From Pelecanus crispus (lineage: Eukaryota > Chordata > Aves > Pelecaniformes > Pelecanidae), in contig NC_134649.1 in assembly GCF_030463565.1 (NCBI RefSeq), positions 31,211,044 through 31,275,043 on the forward strand: a DNA stretch of 64,000 nucleotides, read 5' to 3'. Positions 28,218 through 39,400 of this stretch are shown piece after piece. Both the position numbers and the translations under genes were made by a program. How positions within the stretch are numbered: position 1 is the stretch's first letter; the number at the start of each line of letters is the position of its first letter. The notes under the pieces were generated by a model that saw only the letters and a program-made list of their open reading frames with translations, was not told where the DNA came from and ran no database searches.

Positions 28218-30462
28218 ACCAGCTCTGGGACAAAAGTCTCGCTCCCAGCAGCTCCACAGAGGGAGGCTCCAGCACAGGAGCCTCGTCCGCCAGGCAGATC
28301 TGCGCGGTGTGACCCAGCAGCGGCCGCATCCTGCGCCCTGCCCGGAGGCGTGGGGCTGCCTGTGGGGGCGCCGAGGCTGCCGCTGATGGGGGCTGCTGTG
28401 CTTTTTCCAGCACTGCTTCGTCTGTGGCGAGAGCGGGGCCACCATCGCCTGCCAGGAGACGGGCTGCGACCGCAGCTTCCATCTCCCCTGTGCCGTGGAG
28501 GGTGGATGCGTCACCCAGTTCTTCCCTCAGTACAGGTACCTCCTCTCCCCTCATCGCCGCCGGCGGGGAAGGACCCGGCACTTCTCACCTCGCCCGTCCC
28601 TTTCCTCTTCCCCCCAGGTCCTTCTGCTGGGAGCACCGCCCAGAGCAGGCAGTGGAGGCGGCTCCGGAGGAGAACACCACCTGCCTCATCTGCCTGGACC
28701 TTGTGGAGGACAGAACGTCCTACGGCACCATGGTGTGCCCAGCGTGCCAACACGCCTGGTTCCACAGGGGCTGCATCCAGGTAGGAGCCACTCCCTCGCC
28801 CTGGGGCACGGCGGGCGCTCAGCAGCACCAGGGCCTCAACTCGTGCTCCTTATGGTATTCCTGCAGGGACAGGCTGTGAGCACTGGCTTCTCTTGCTTCC
28901 AGTGCCCCCTCTGTAGGGATAAGGATCTCTTCCTCCCGGAAATGCTCGTCATGGGGATCCGAATCCCCTTCAGGTTGGTGTCCTTGTGCTCGGCTCACGA
29001 GGCAGGAGGGTGCAAGCGCTGTGCCCTGCCAGGGCCTGCCCCTGCAGCCCTGGCCCTCCGCCGTCCCGTGAGTCTGGGTTTCCACTTTACGGAGAAGTTG
29101 GAAACAGGGCAGCGGGGGGAAGAGCAGGGATGCCCTGCAGATGCCTTATGCTGGGGAAGCAGGGGCTCCTCACTTCTCCTTTCTCCATCAGACTGCCATC
29201 ATGGGAGAACAGCCGTGCATACGCAGCACTAAATGAGAGGCACAGGCGCTGCGATGCCCGTGAGTGCCTTTGTCCAGGAGGCAGGGAGCAGGCAGAGGAA
29301 GAGGGGTGAGTTGCCAAAGCTGCACCCCGCGGCTCTGCACGGGATCTCTGTCTGGCCAAGGGCTCAAAGCGGCAGGACGAAGAACAAGAGCTCTGCCGGA
29401 CAAGCCCGTGCTGCCGTCACTTTGTCCTCACAGCCGTGAACCCGTTTGCTTCCCCAGGCCCTGGCAACTGCTCCTGTGCTGCTCCTGCGCTGCCGAGGGC
29501 ACCCACAGACGCTGCTCCTACTGGAGGAACAGCACGGCCAGCTGGGAGTGCGACAGCTGTGCTGGCCTGGGCACCGGTAAGAGGCAAAGCAGCCGCGTGC
29601 CCCTGGGCTGGGGCCAGGGCCCAGGCGAGTCCTGGCCGCGGGTGCCCAGGGAGGGCTTGGCAGAGCCTCTCTGCTCCAGGAGGGCTGGGGGCACCGCTCT
29701 GGCACCTATCCTGCCCCGGGCCTGGGGGGCCGTGCCCTTGACCTTCCTGCTTCTCCCCTTACAGCCTCCGGTCACAGCTCGGAGCTCACCGGCCCCAGCA
29801 CTGCCAGCCAGTCAGGACTGGGGCCATCCCACAGCTCCCCAGCACCTGAGACCAGCAGCCCTGGCACCACCAGCCAGGCGGCATCACGGCAGTCTCTTGG
29901 ATCTGCAGCTCCGGAGACCAGCAGCAGCCCCAGCACTGGCAGCCAGGCAGCATCGGGGCCATCCCATGGCTCCCTGGCACCAGAGGCCAGCAGCCCCAGC
30001 AATGCGGCATCAGGGCCATCCCACGGCTCCCCAGTGCTTCAGGGCAGCAGCCGCTCCAGCCCACCTGGGCCCGACCGCACGCAAAACCGCTCCCGGTTGC
30101 AGCGTCGGGCCCAAAAGCCCTACAGCCGGCCCACGGGATGCCCTGAGAGCAGCTGCACAGCAGCACCCAGTGCTGGGAGCAGCACCGCCAGCCAGGCCGT
30201 GCTGGGGCCGTCCCACAGCTCCGCGGCACACGAGACCAGCAGCCCCAGCACCGCCAGCCAGCTGCCATCGGGGCCCTCCTTCGGCTCGCCAGCGCTCCAG
30301 AGCAGCAGCCGCTCCAGCCCCCCTGGGCCCGCGCGGATGCGAGAGCGCTCCCACTTGCAACGTCGGGCCCAAACTCCTTACAGCCGGCCCGAACGCCGCC
30401 ACGGGACCAGCCGTGCGCCGTCCCCGAGTGCTGGCCCTGATCCCCCTCCGCCGGCACAATAA
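28218..30462 (+). pseudogene. PHF7-like: PHF7-like copy D, 5'-truncated
   Basis: Starts within the intron before the ePHD exon. Exons 28411-28535, 28618-28780, 28867-28973, 29192-29305, 29458-29576 and 29765-30462 remain, with correct splice sites and an uninterrupted frame of 441 codons. The start exon, zinc knuckle and linker exon are missing. The RING has the A-type two-exon structure (GQAVSTGFSCFQCPLC). The second PHD reads CSYWRNSTASWEC where the others have CSFMKHS. The tail is short with two Arg-rich modules. AATAAA (30458-30463) overlaps the stop. The 3' flank leads straight into the RNF123 promoter, so D probably marks the ancestral position. It is either a pseudogene or uses an unseen upstream exon; the lack of stops suggests recent truncation. 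Confidence 0.8.
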
Positions 30463-30474
30463 AGGTGGCCGTTA

Positions 30475-30913
30475 ATGACTGCAGCGGGAGATGCCACGCG
30501 CATGTGTCGCCTTCCTCCTCCTCTCCCTTTCTCGAGGGGCAGCGTTAGCGGCTGGGCCCAGACGGTTGTCTTCTCCACTGACGGTTGGCAGCACCTTCCC
30601 CAGACCTCCCTCCTTGCGGGCTGGCCTTGGCCGGCTCCCCAGCGCCATGGCCGTGTGCTTCGGGCCTCGCTGGCCCCGCAGCCTGCTCGGTTTCCCCGGG
30701 GGAAGTTCACACCCCCGCCTGGGACCGGGGGTCTCTGCCTCCGCCCCCGGGAGGGTGGCCCGGCACGGCCTGAGCCCTGAGCGGTCCTGCGGCGCGGCCC
30801 GCCCGGCGCCGCCGCCCGTCTCCCGGCAACGCGGGCCGCGCCCGCCCGCCCGGCATGGCCCTCGCGGCTCGCCGTAGCTCTGCGGCGGCGGCGGCGGCGC
30901 GGCCGGGCAGGCG
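30475..30913 (+). promoter_or_regulatory. RNF123: CpG-island promoter and non-coding exon 1 of RNF123
   Basis: Strongly CpG-rich sequence ending in a good donor, GGCAGGCG|GTGAGTG, at 30913/30914. The exon 1 start is not resolvable; the last 60-100 bases (GCG repeats) are probably transcribed. A GTCTCC-C-GGCAAC stretch near 30820-30832 resembles a shortened RFX X-box, weakly. An ATG at 30855 opens a short upstream frame. Copy D ends only about 200-400 bases before this promoter. Confidence 0.65.
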
Positions 30914-33368
30914 GTGAGTGCGGCGGCCGCTGGGCCTGGGCCGTCCCGGGCTCCCCCGTGCGCTGCCGCGGTAGTGCGGGTTCCTCGCATGTCCCGGCCC
31001 CGGGTCTGGCCCTGCCTCCGCGGGGCTGGGGGCCGGGCAGCGGGTTCTGGGGTTGCGGCTGGTCTTGGGGAATGTCGTCCGGTTTTGGGGGGACGCGACC
31101 GATTGGGGGGTGCTTCCGCGCCTGGCGGGGGTTTCTGGGCTTTCGGGGTTGTGGGCAGGTGTAGGGACCCCCCGGGTTTTGGGGTGTTTGTGGTCATGGA
31201 GAGTGCTGCCTGGTTTAGGGGGGTGTCTATGGCTGCAGGGAGTGCTGCCCAGTTTAGGGGGTTTCTCTGGGTTTGTGGGTCTCGCTGGGCTTGGGGCATG
31301 CTGCGAGCTTCAGGGGTGCTGCCGGTTGTGGGATGTGCCTGGTTTTAGCGTGGGTTCCTGGATTTGGGCAATGGCTGCCTGGGATTTCTGGTTTGGGGGT
31401 GCTGCCAGGTTGGGGGTGCCACAGAGACCCATGCTTGTGATTAATGCAGAGCAGTTTTCTGAGCGGCGCCGGGGCTTCTGCTGCTTGGCTGTCTCCCTGC
31501 CGGCTTCATCCCCGCTGCCCTGGTGAGAGCGGGAGGGCTCGGTTGGCAGCTGCCAGACAAAGCTGTGTTTGCTGGCCCAGCTTCTTGGCCTCCTCGCCTG
31601 CCTCCAGTCGGCTCAATTTAAGATCTGGCTTCCACCGTGTTGTTTATTCTGCCCTTTTGCTGGAAGCTGCTTGCCATTGCCCAGAGAACAGAGTTTAACC
31701 CGTGGCCAGGCTCAGAGCTGGGTGTCTTTGCCGGAGCTGCTGGGGCCGGTTTTGTGAATCGCACATGGGAGCAGCAAAGGCACAGATGTTTGTTCCCCTG
31801 CCTTGCTCTTTCTCTGACCTGTTGAAAGCAGCATCTGCTCCAACTGAAAAAAAAACCCTGGCACTGCAGCAGTGGCAGCAGTGCATCTTGTATGGTGCCG
31901 GTGTGGTCGTGCTGCACTCTGCCTAAGCATTCAGGCTGTTTCAGCAGCGTGGGTACTGGGCCGCCCTTGGGAAGGGCTATGGGCACTCCCCGCCACCCTC
32001 AGATGTTTTTAACTTGTCCTGACTGAGGTGAAATGTCTCTCATGTTTAGAGTACTTTTAGGATAGTACACATAGTGCTGTCAGCTCTGCTTTGGTAGTAA
32101 GTGATGTGTTTCTGTTTATAGTTTGTTTTGTTCCTTGTTTGGAGTCTCTGATGCAGATCGTTCAGGGCTATTGATCCAGACTGGTTTTTGCTTTGTTCCT
32201 GTGGTTTCACTCAGCAGTGCTGCAGGAGGGACGCCAGGCAGTGCTGCTCCGCTGCTGGATGCTGGGGTGGCCCTGAGGAAGGGGGCTTTAGGAAATCCTT
32301 TCCGAGGCTGGCTGAGGCTCAAGTGATCTTCTGCCAGTGGAGTTGCTGTGGCACTTAAGTCACTTGGCAAGTTCACTAACTTTTCTTAGGTTCATCTTAG
32401 TTTCTGCTCTGTATGAGATTGCTGGCAAGCATTTAATTCCTGCAGCATTTGCTCTTGTTGCATCTTCCTCTTGCTCTGTGCGTCACAAAGCGGTTTGTCA
32501 GATGGCTGTCTAGTGAATGAGAGAGACTTACAGTGATGGTCAGCTGTCAGCGCAATCAGAAACAGCAGAGGGGTGTAACCTAACATTTTGAAGCTGGATG
32601 TAATTAGCAACTTGAATTTATTCTTTTTGTCCTGGCACATGTCAGATCAACTCTGATAGCATCCTTTGCATTCTAGCGATACCAGGAAGGGTCATGAATC
32701 TTTAGTCTTGTGGTAGGTTTTCGCCTGTAAACACTTCTGCATACTTCTACCTGCACCTGCTTTTGTTCCTATAAAACTGACAGCTGGGTCTTTTGCTTTG
32801 TAGTCAATGATACTCTTTTGTAGTCCAGTTCATCTGCATTTGTCTTATTCCTCCTCCCTCTCTCTCTGTTTTGGATAGTGGAATAATTTAATAACCTGTT
32901 AAACAGAAGATTAACCAGGTGCATATTCCTGTCTTAAAGAATACAGTATGGGAGAGGAAGGCAGAAGCGTCCCATCAGGACATGAGTAGCAGGTTGCCAG
33001 TTTCGGCAGTGTTTGGCAGTGGTGGTAGCTGCGACCCTGTGCTGTCTCAGTGCTTCTGGCTCAAACTCGGTGCAAAGGTTGCCTGTGTTTCTGGCTTGGT
33101 TCTGCCTGTGCCTTTGTTTGGAGTGGGGTCTGTGTGGTTGTCTGGAGTGTGGCTTTATGCCTTGTCTGCTTTGGGAAGATTTTGAGCTGTTGGACAGATG
33201 GGACTGAGAGCAGGGTTGGCAGTCAGTTGGCTTTGGGCTCTTGGATGTCATTAGTGCAAGGACTCTGGCTTTTTTTTGGCTTATCCCTGTTGTTCAATCC
33301 AGGTACATCAACCTCCAAGAAAGGGAGAAATCTAAAGGCAGCATCCTCCCCAGCAAGTTTTGTTCTAG
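30914..33368 (+). other. RNF123: RNF123 intron 1, G-rich at its start
   Basis: The first 500 bases (about 30950-31430) carry many G runs of 3-7 on the plus strand, giving strong GC skew just downstream of the promoter. The rest is ordinary intronic sequence with no exon or known repeat seen. It ends with acceptor TTTTGTTCTAG before 33369. Confidence 0.6.
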
Positions 33369-33414
33369 GCATCTGTCCGTCTTATGTCCACTCTGGAAGT
33401 GGTGCCTGTGAAGA

Positions 33415-36400
33415 ATGACGTCGAGAGGTGCTGGGACTGCTTTCTCAAGGAAGAGCTACAGGCTGAGCACCGAGCCAGAGAAGTCCAAGGCCACAGGTAT
33501 GGGTGTGTACGTGCCATGTAAAAGCCAGACCACTGTGGATGGGGTGAGTGCCCCTTGCCTCACTTGAGATCAGCTGCCTTCCAGTTGCCATTACCTTGCT
33601 GATGTGAGGTGGGGTGGGGCTGAAACTGAGCAAATCCCTAAACTGAGATGAGATTTTCGGAGGGACATTCCTGTCGTACTAAGGACTCCAGAAACTCATG
33701 TCACAGTGCCCTTTCTTCAGCACACAGCCCTGCCTCGTGAGGCTGGACAATGTTGTGTTGCCTGCCTTTGTCCCCTCTGATTCAGGGAGTTCCCCTTCCA
33801 GGATGAATAGCTTGTCAAGTTCTCAGATTAATCCTTTTCTGGGAAATTTTGGTACCTGCTAGGCAGTCTGTTTTCTCTTGGACTCACCAACCCAGCAGAA
33901 TTGTGCTTATGAGACTGCAGATCTGGCATTTGAGGACGCTGTTGCACCCAGAAATAAAGCATGCTGCATCCATGTGACACTAGGGATTGTTTTTCACAGT
34001 GAAAGCTGAAGTGAGGCATACATCATTAAAGAGGGCTGTGGGTTAGAAGAGATGAACTGCATCTGCAAACCTTTCTATCTCAGCATCTTCTAGTGCAGTT
34101 AAGAGATGTAGGTACTTAAAACGTCCCAGGTATGAATAGGACATCAGGAATTGCAATAGGGATAAGACTTTTATTTTTATTTTTTGGAAATGAAATTGGA
34201 TTCTCACCTCCAGCTTTTGAAGGTACTTTGTCTGGAAGTAGTACAGCAGGATTCCTAAGGATATAGTTCCACATGTGGGGACCAATTTATAGCCTCCCAT
34301 TTGCTATTGTAGAGCAGCTCAAATTGGAAAGAGCCCATGTGCGGAGATGCACCTCATAATGCTGGATTCTGGGGCTGCTAGTAAAGACATTAAGATGATG
34401 AATGACTTCTTGAAGCTGCATTCTCCACCGTGTTTATCTGCAAACTTGAACATCATTTTCCCATAGTTAGCAGTTTCTTGCTTGTACATGAAATTATTGT
34501 TTGAGTTTACCTCCTGACTCCCTAAGCTTTCTTTTCTGTTTTTTCACAAGGGATTGTGAACAGCAGGCTGCTGAATGATTATCTGCATCGTGTCTTTACC
34601 AGTGCTGATGGGAACCAACCTGCAGCTGCTTACAGGTATCGGACTTCTTATTCACTAGATGGCAAGTGCTGCTGTATCAGTCCCCAGATATACAGCACTG
34701 CAGTGAAAGGAAAGATCTTTTAGTGCCACACAGTGATCTTTGTTAAAAGCACAGCAGCACCGTGTTATAGAAATGACTCTTAGGTCTTCTCCTTTAATGG
34801 CTTTTTCAAATTGCAGGGCTTGCTAGGAAGGAATTCTTCAGAATTTTTTGCATGAAAAACCCCATATACAAAATCACTAGGCAATATTTCTGAAATAAAT
34901 AGGCAAGTAGGCATTCACCTTATTGTTGCTGTTCCTTCTTTACTTGTAAGGAAGTGCAAAATGCACAAGTTTTAGGTACAGGAATGAAAAATAGGTTGTC
35001 AGTGGTCTGTAAACTAAAGGCAAGGCTGTTACTGACACATGGAATACCACACATTTCTCGGGCTGTGGAACTGTTGGTACTTTTATTACTAGGAGTCACC
35101 AAAGGAAAAGAAACAGAAAATTCCTGTTTAGTGTCTGTTTTCTTCTATTTGTTTTCAGTTCTCCTTCACCTTGTAGCCCAAACACTTGTAGCTTTGGATG
35201 AGAAAAATTTCCCTTGCATTTAGCTCTTTTGCCAGGGGCAAGTCAGACAGGTTCAGGGCAGGTAGAGTGTGGTAGAGCGAGGCAGGCGTGTAGCTCCTGC
35301 TGGTTGGTGGTGCTGCAGAATGGCTGGGGTCACATTCCATGGGCTATACTTAGTACTGCCAGCTCAAATGTGAGCTCAGAGCTGCTAAAAATAGCCCTTG
35401 GCCCTCTCCGCTCTTGGTGAGCTAGGGTTATGGCGGCCAGCGGTGGGGGGGGGCAGGCAGGCAGGCAGGCAAAGTGCGTCATGTTACTTTGCCATGAGCT
35501 CTCCTGCCAGCATGCCTTGGAATATTCCATCTGCCTGGGAATTTTGGTTTTCAGTATTTCTAATTTCTTTGCCTGGTGATTAATGACTTGAAAGCACAGA
35601 ACAGATAGTTTGTTGGACTGGTCTCTCTCTTTCTTTTTTTCGCACCCTTTTCCCTGGACTTGGCTATTTGGTAGAAAGCCTGGTAGCAGTAAAATAGGTC
35701 TTGAAAATAACGTTTGCCATATGAGAGCAACTTTCATGGTATGACATCTTGTCTTTGGAGGCCTAAATTCCTCACAGAGGACCTCGCTGCAGACATCTCT
35801 CTGGCTGTCTCCTGCTCTTCTAACCTCCTTCCACAACTATTCCTCCATGCTAGCTGCTGATTAAGTTGCTTTGCTGAAGCCACCCTCTCATGCCAACCAA
35901 AACTGATTCTTTGGTTCCACTTCTGTGCATCTTCACATCCATCAGGCTTTCAAAAGGTCTCTCACGACAGTCTTGGGGAAACCCCTAGTCCTGCAGAAGT
36001 GGGAAGTTGTTCCACAGATGGCTTTGGAAATGGGAAGCAGGGATAGAAACAACTAGCAACTCTCACAGTAAAAGGAGGTCCTGCTGGGGTCCCTCAAAGA
36101 TCTGGAGCACGACCTGTGTTGTTCTGTGTATCCTTGGGAGACTTGGACAGGGAGAGAGCATGAGGCAGGAAAGTTTGCTGCTGTTACAAAGCCGTTTAGA
36201 GCAATGTAAAGGTAAGGCGGCTATGATAGTGACTGGATAGTGAAGTGGTCTATGAAACTCAGTGTAGGGAAATGCAAAGGGATGTACTGAAAGGGGAACA
36301 GCCTCAACATTGTGCGTAAAATGATGGGCCCTTGGCTGATTTTTACTGCGTAGGAATGAGATTGGGGTGGGAATACGAAGTCAGAAGAAGAAAGCAGGAA

Positions 36401-39400
36401 GTTAGGAATTATTAGGAAAGGGATGTAGGATAAGGAAAATCATTATGCCACTGAATAAATTTGTGGTTTACCCTCATCGCCAGTATCATGTGGTTCTGGT
36501 CTCACCAACTCCAAAAGGGTATTTTAGAGCTGCAGAGGTTTTGAGGAAGGGTAAGAGCAAGTCAGATATCTGGAATTGCTCTTGTACAAGGAACAGCTAA
36601 GTAAACTAGCCTTGAAAAGAAAGAAATAGGGGAGGGCAGTATGAGAAAGTTCTCTAAAATAGTGGCCCAGAGGGGGTACATGAGCAACTTCTCAGTATGA
36701 AAACAAAATGGTTTTGGCTGTTGTCAGAGAGAGGATGCTGGGCTAGTCTGACCTTTGTCTGAACTGCTACAGCTGCTGGTGTGGTCTTCTCTCTTCTTTT
36801 GTATTACAAAATGCTTGGGAAAAAAAAATGAATCCTGACTTATGCCATGTTTGTATGGTGCTGACTGCAGCAAAGTCATGGTCCACAGTTGTTGGTAGTA
36901 CAGCTGGTTTCTTACTGCCACTGTACCACAGTACAGTTTTCTTACTGCCACAAAATACTCCGAGTAGATTGAAGAATTCAAGATCCTTTCTTAACTCCTT
37001 TGCTTGTTCACGCTATATTTGGTCCTTGGCTCATTCATTGCCCCAACATGCTGGGCAGCAAATTCCTCAGATTCATGACAAGAAACACAGATCAACAGAA
37101 CTTCCCAGTTCATGTCTCACAGCACAGGACTGTGCAGACACATGTGTCTGGGCTGCAACTCTTTAAAGCTTGGAGACAGAGTTTTGTGAAGAGCTCCTGT
37201 GCGTGTTTATTCCCTAGAAAGTACCTGACGTTCCAGAACCTGCAGGAGCACCTTGACCGGTTGCTGGCAGAGGAGAATGGCTCTGAAGACAGTCGAGGTA
37301 GGGGACACTGAATGTCTGTCTAATTTGCGCTTCTGCTTGTGCTGCTGAATTGGGAGGACAAGTTGTATCATGAAAGGCAGTTCCCTGACTGAGCGTTGTT
37401 CTGCCCTCCTGTGCTCTAATTTATTGTATCTTTAAATCCTGCCTGTGAGGGGCTCATCAGACAGCCCTGGAGCAGGTCTGCTTGCAGATGGAGGAGGTGT
37501 ATTTCCAGGCGAAAATGCCTGGAAAAGCAGTTTTGGGGCAAACATTGGAGGTATTTCACTGATAATGATATGCAGAGCCATTACTGTGACCAGCAGTGTG
37601 CAGTGCTATCCTCAGTGGGAAATGCAGAGGCTTGTTGACAATTTTTACATAGTGATCTCCACTGTGGGTATTCACTTTGGCCTCAGGCTGTTACCTGTAT
37701 TCTTGCTAGGATTCTTTTCCCCGAATGAGTCAGGATGGGGCAGGATACAGCCTGGCTCCTCACCTAAAAAGAAGAATTTTTCTTGCTGGCTGCAAACAAA
37801 GCGTGATATGTTGGCCAAACATCTGGCTCAGAGTTTAGTTTGGTCTTTGAATTTTGCCAAAGTAAAATTTTAAGGTGATGTGGAAAACTTAACATATGAC
37901 CTGAATGCTGCATAGCTAAGGCCTTGTGTGTTGCTGTGAAAACTTCCTTTTAAATCTCAATGGTGTCTCCTTTCCTGAGGTTCTCGTGGTCTAATATGGG
38001 TAACTATTTCAGTCTTCCTCCACTGTAGCAGAATCCAGGTGCTGTTGTAGTCTAGCTGGAGGCACTCATCAGGTGTACCGTTAAATCCTGCACAACTTTC
38101 CCTAACAGGTTTTCTGTAACTCTTGTTTCAGATCAGGTAGCAGAGGGCCGGCTTGGTCCCTCTACTGTGGTGTTGGACCACACAAGTGGTTTTGAGGGGC
38201 TCCTGCTGGTCGATGATGATTTACTTGGGGTGAGTGTGATGCTGGGTGCATCAGAAAATGGTCTTGTGGGACAAAAAGCACTTCGGGCTTCTTGGTTTGT
38301 TCTTCATAACAGATCCCCGTCACTGGCTTTGTAGCGTGTTGTAAATGGAATCTACCCAGAAAGCTGCAGGATCCTGGAGGAAATGAGCTCTCCTGGGAAA
38401 AGGTCTAGCAGTACCCCTAAGTCTCAGCAAGCTCTGAGTGGAGCTGTGAGGAAGTGAAAGGATTACCCTGGTCCAGGCACTCACTGAAGAGCTTGGCTAA
38501 GCAGAGGAAAGGCCAGCAACCAGCTTTCCTGTCCCTCCCTCCAGCAGACTGCCTCTTCCTTCCTTCCTTCTGGTCTTATCTAATGGCAGTGAGAGGCTGA
38601 AGCTGAGGCTTTCCTTTCTCCTCTGTTTCCACTAGCTCCCTGCTTGCCCCTTAGCTGATACTCCTCATGCAGAAAATCAGCTGAAAGAATCCACTGAAAT
38701 GTAATCCTTTCCAGTAATTTCTGCATTCCTTTCACCCCTTCACTGAGCACACACATCCTGTGCTCGTTTCCTCCTTAATCTATGTATCCTTTTTTACCTG
38801 TAGCAGAGGAGGCTGCCCTGGTCTCCCCTTTCCTGTTAACCACCCACTGTAGCTTACCTTGGCTGTACATAGAACTTACCTTCATATCAGATCAGACTGA
38901 CTTGCCTGTGAATTCCTCATTGCTACCTTCTGCTCTTCTTCATGGTCTGTCCTGAGATTGAGAGAGTCAATAGTTAACAGGGTTCAGTTTCTGGGCAGCA
39001 TGTTACCTGCCAGTCCTGGGCTTTAGTCTGGACACCCTGAATCTATAGTTTTGTTCTAACTTGTCCAGGATTCAGACGTCTTTCCTGTATAATAGTCACT
39101 TTTGTATACCTGTCACAATTCACTGGGAACCTGTCTGTCACCACATTGCCCTTGTACTGTTGCCGTGCTGCATGCTTCACTGGGGTTTATCAAGTACAGA
39201 TGAGCTGTGGGGAGGACCTGGATGGTTCCCCAGAGCCTGTCGGCCCCAAGTACAGCTGCTGGGATGGGGAAGATGTCCTGTCTCTTTCCTACACTATGCT
39301 TGTGAATAGCTCTCCGTCTTGCTTTGGTTTTGAGGGCTAGGATGAAGCGAGTGGGTAGGGCTCAGCAAAACTGTCTTTTGTCTGACTTCAAAATATCTTT

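Noticed and set aside
35040-35230. Possible extra RNF123 exon (open frame with [20 protein letters not shown])
   Set aside because: No counterpart in RNF123. The phases of the flanking exons 34551-34635 and 37218-37297 already join correctly.
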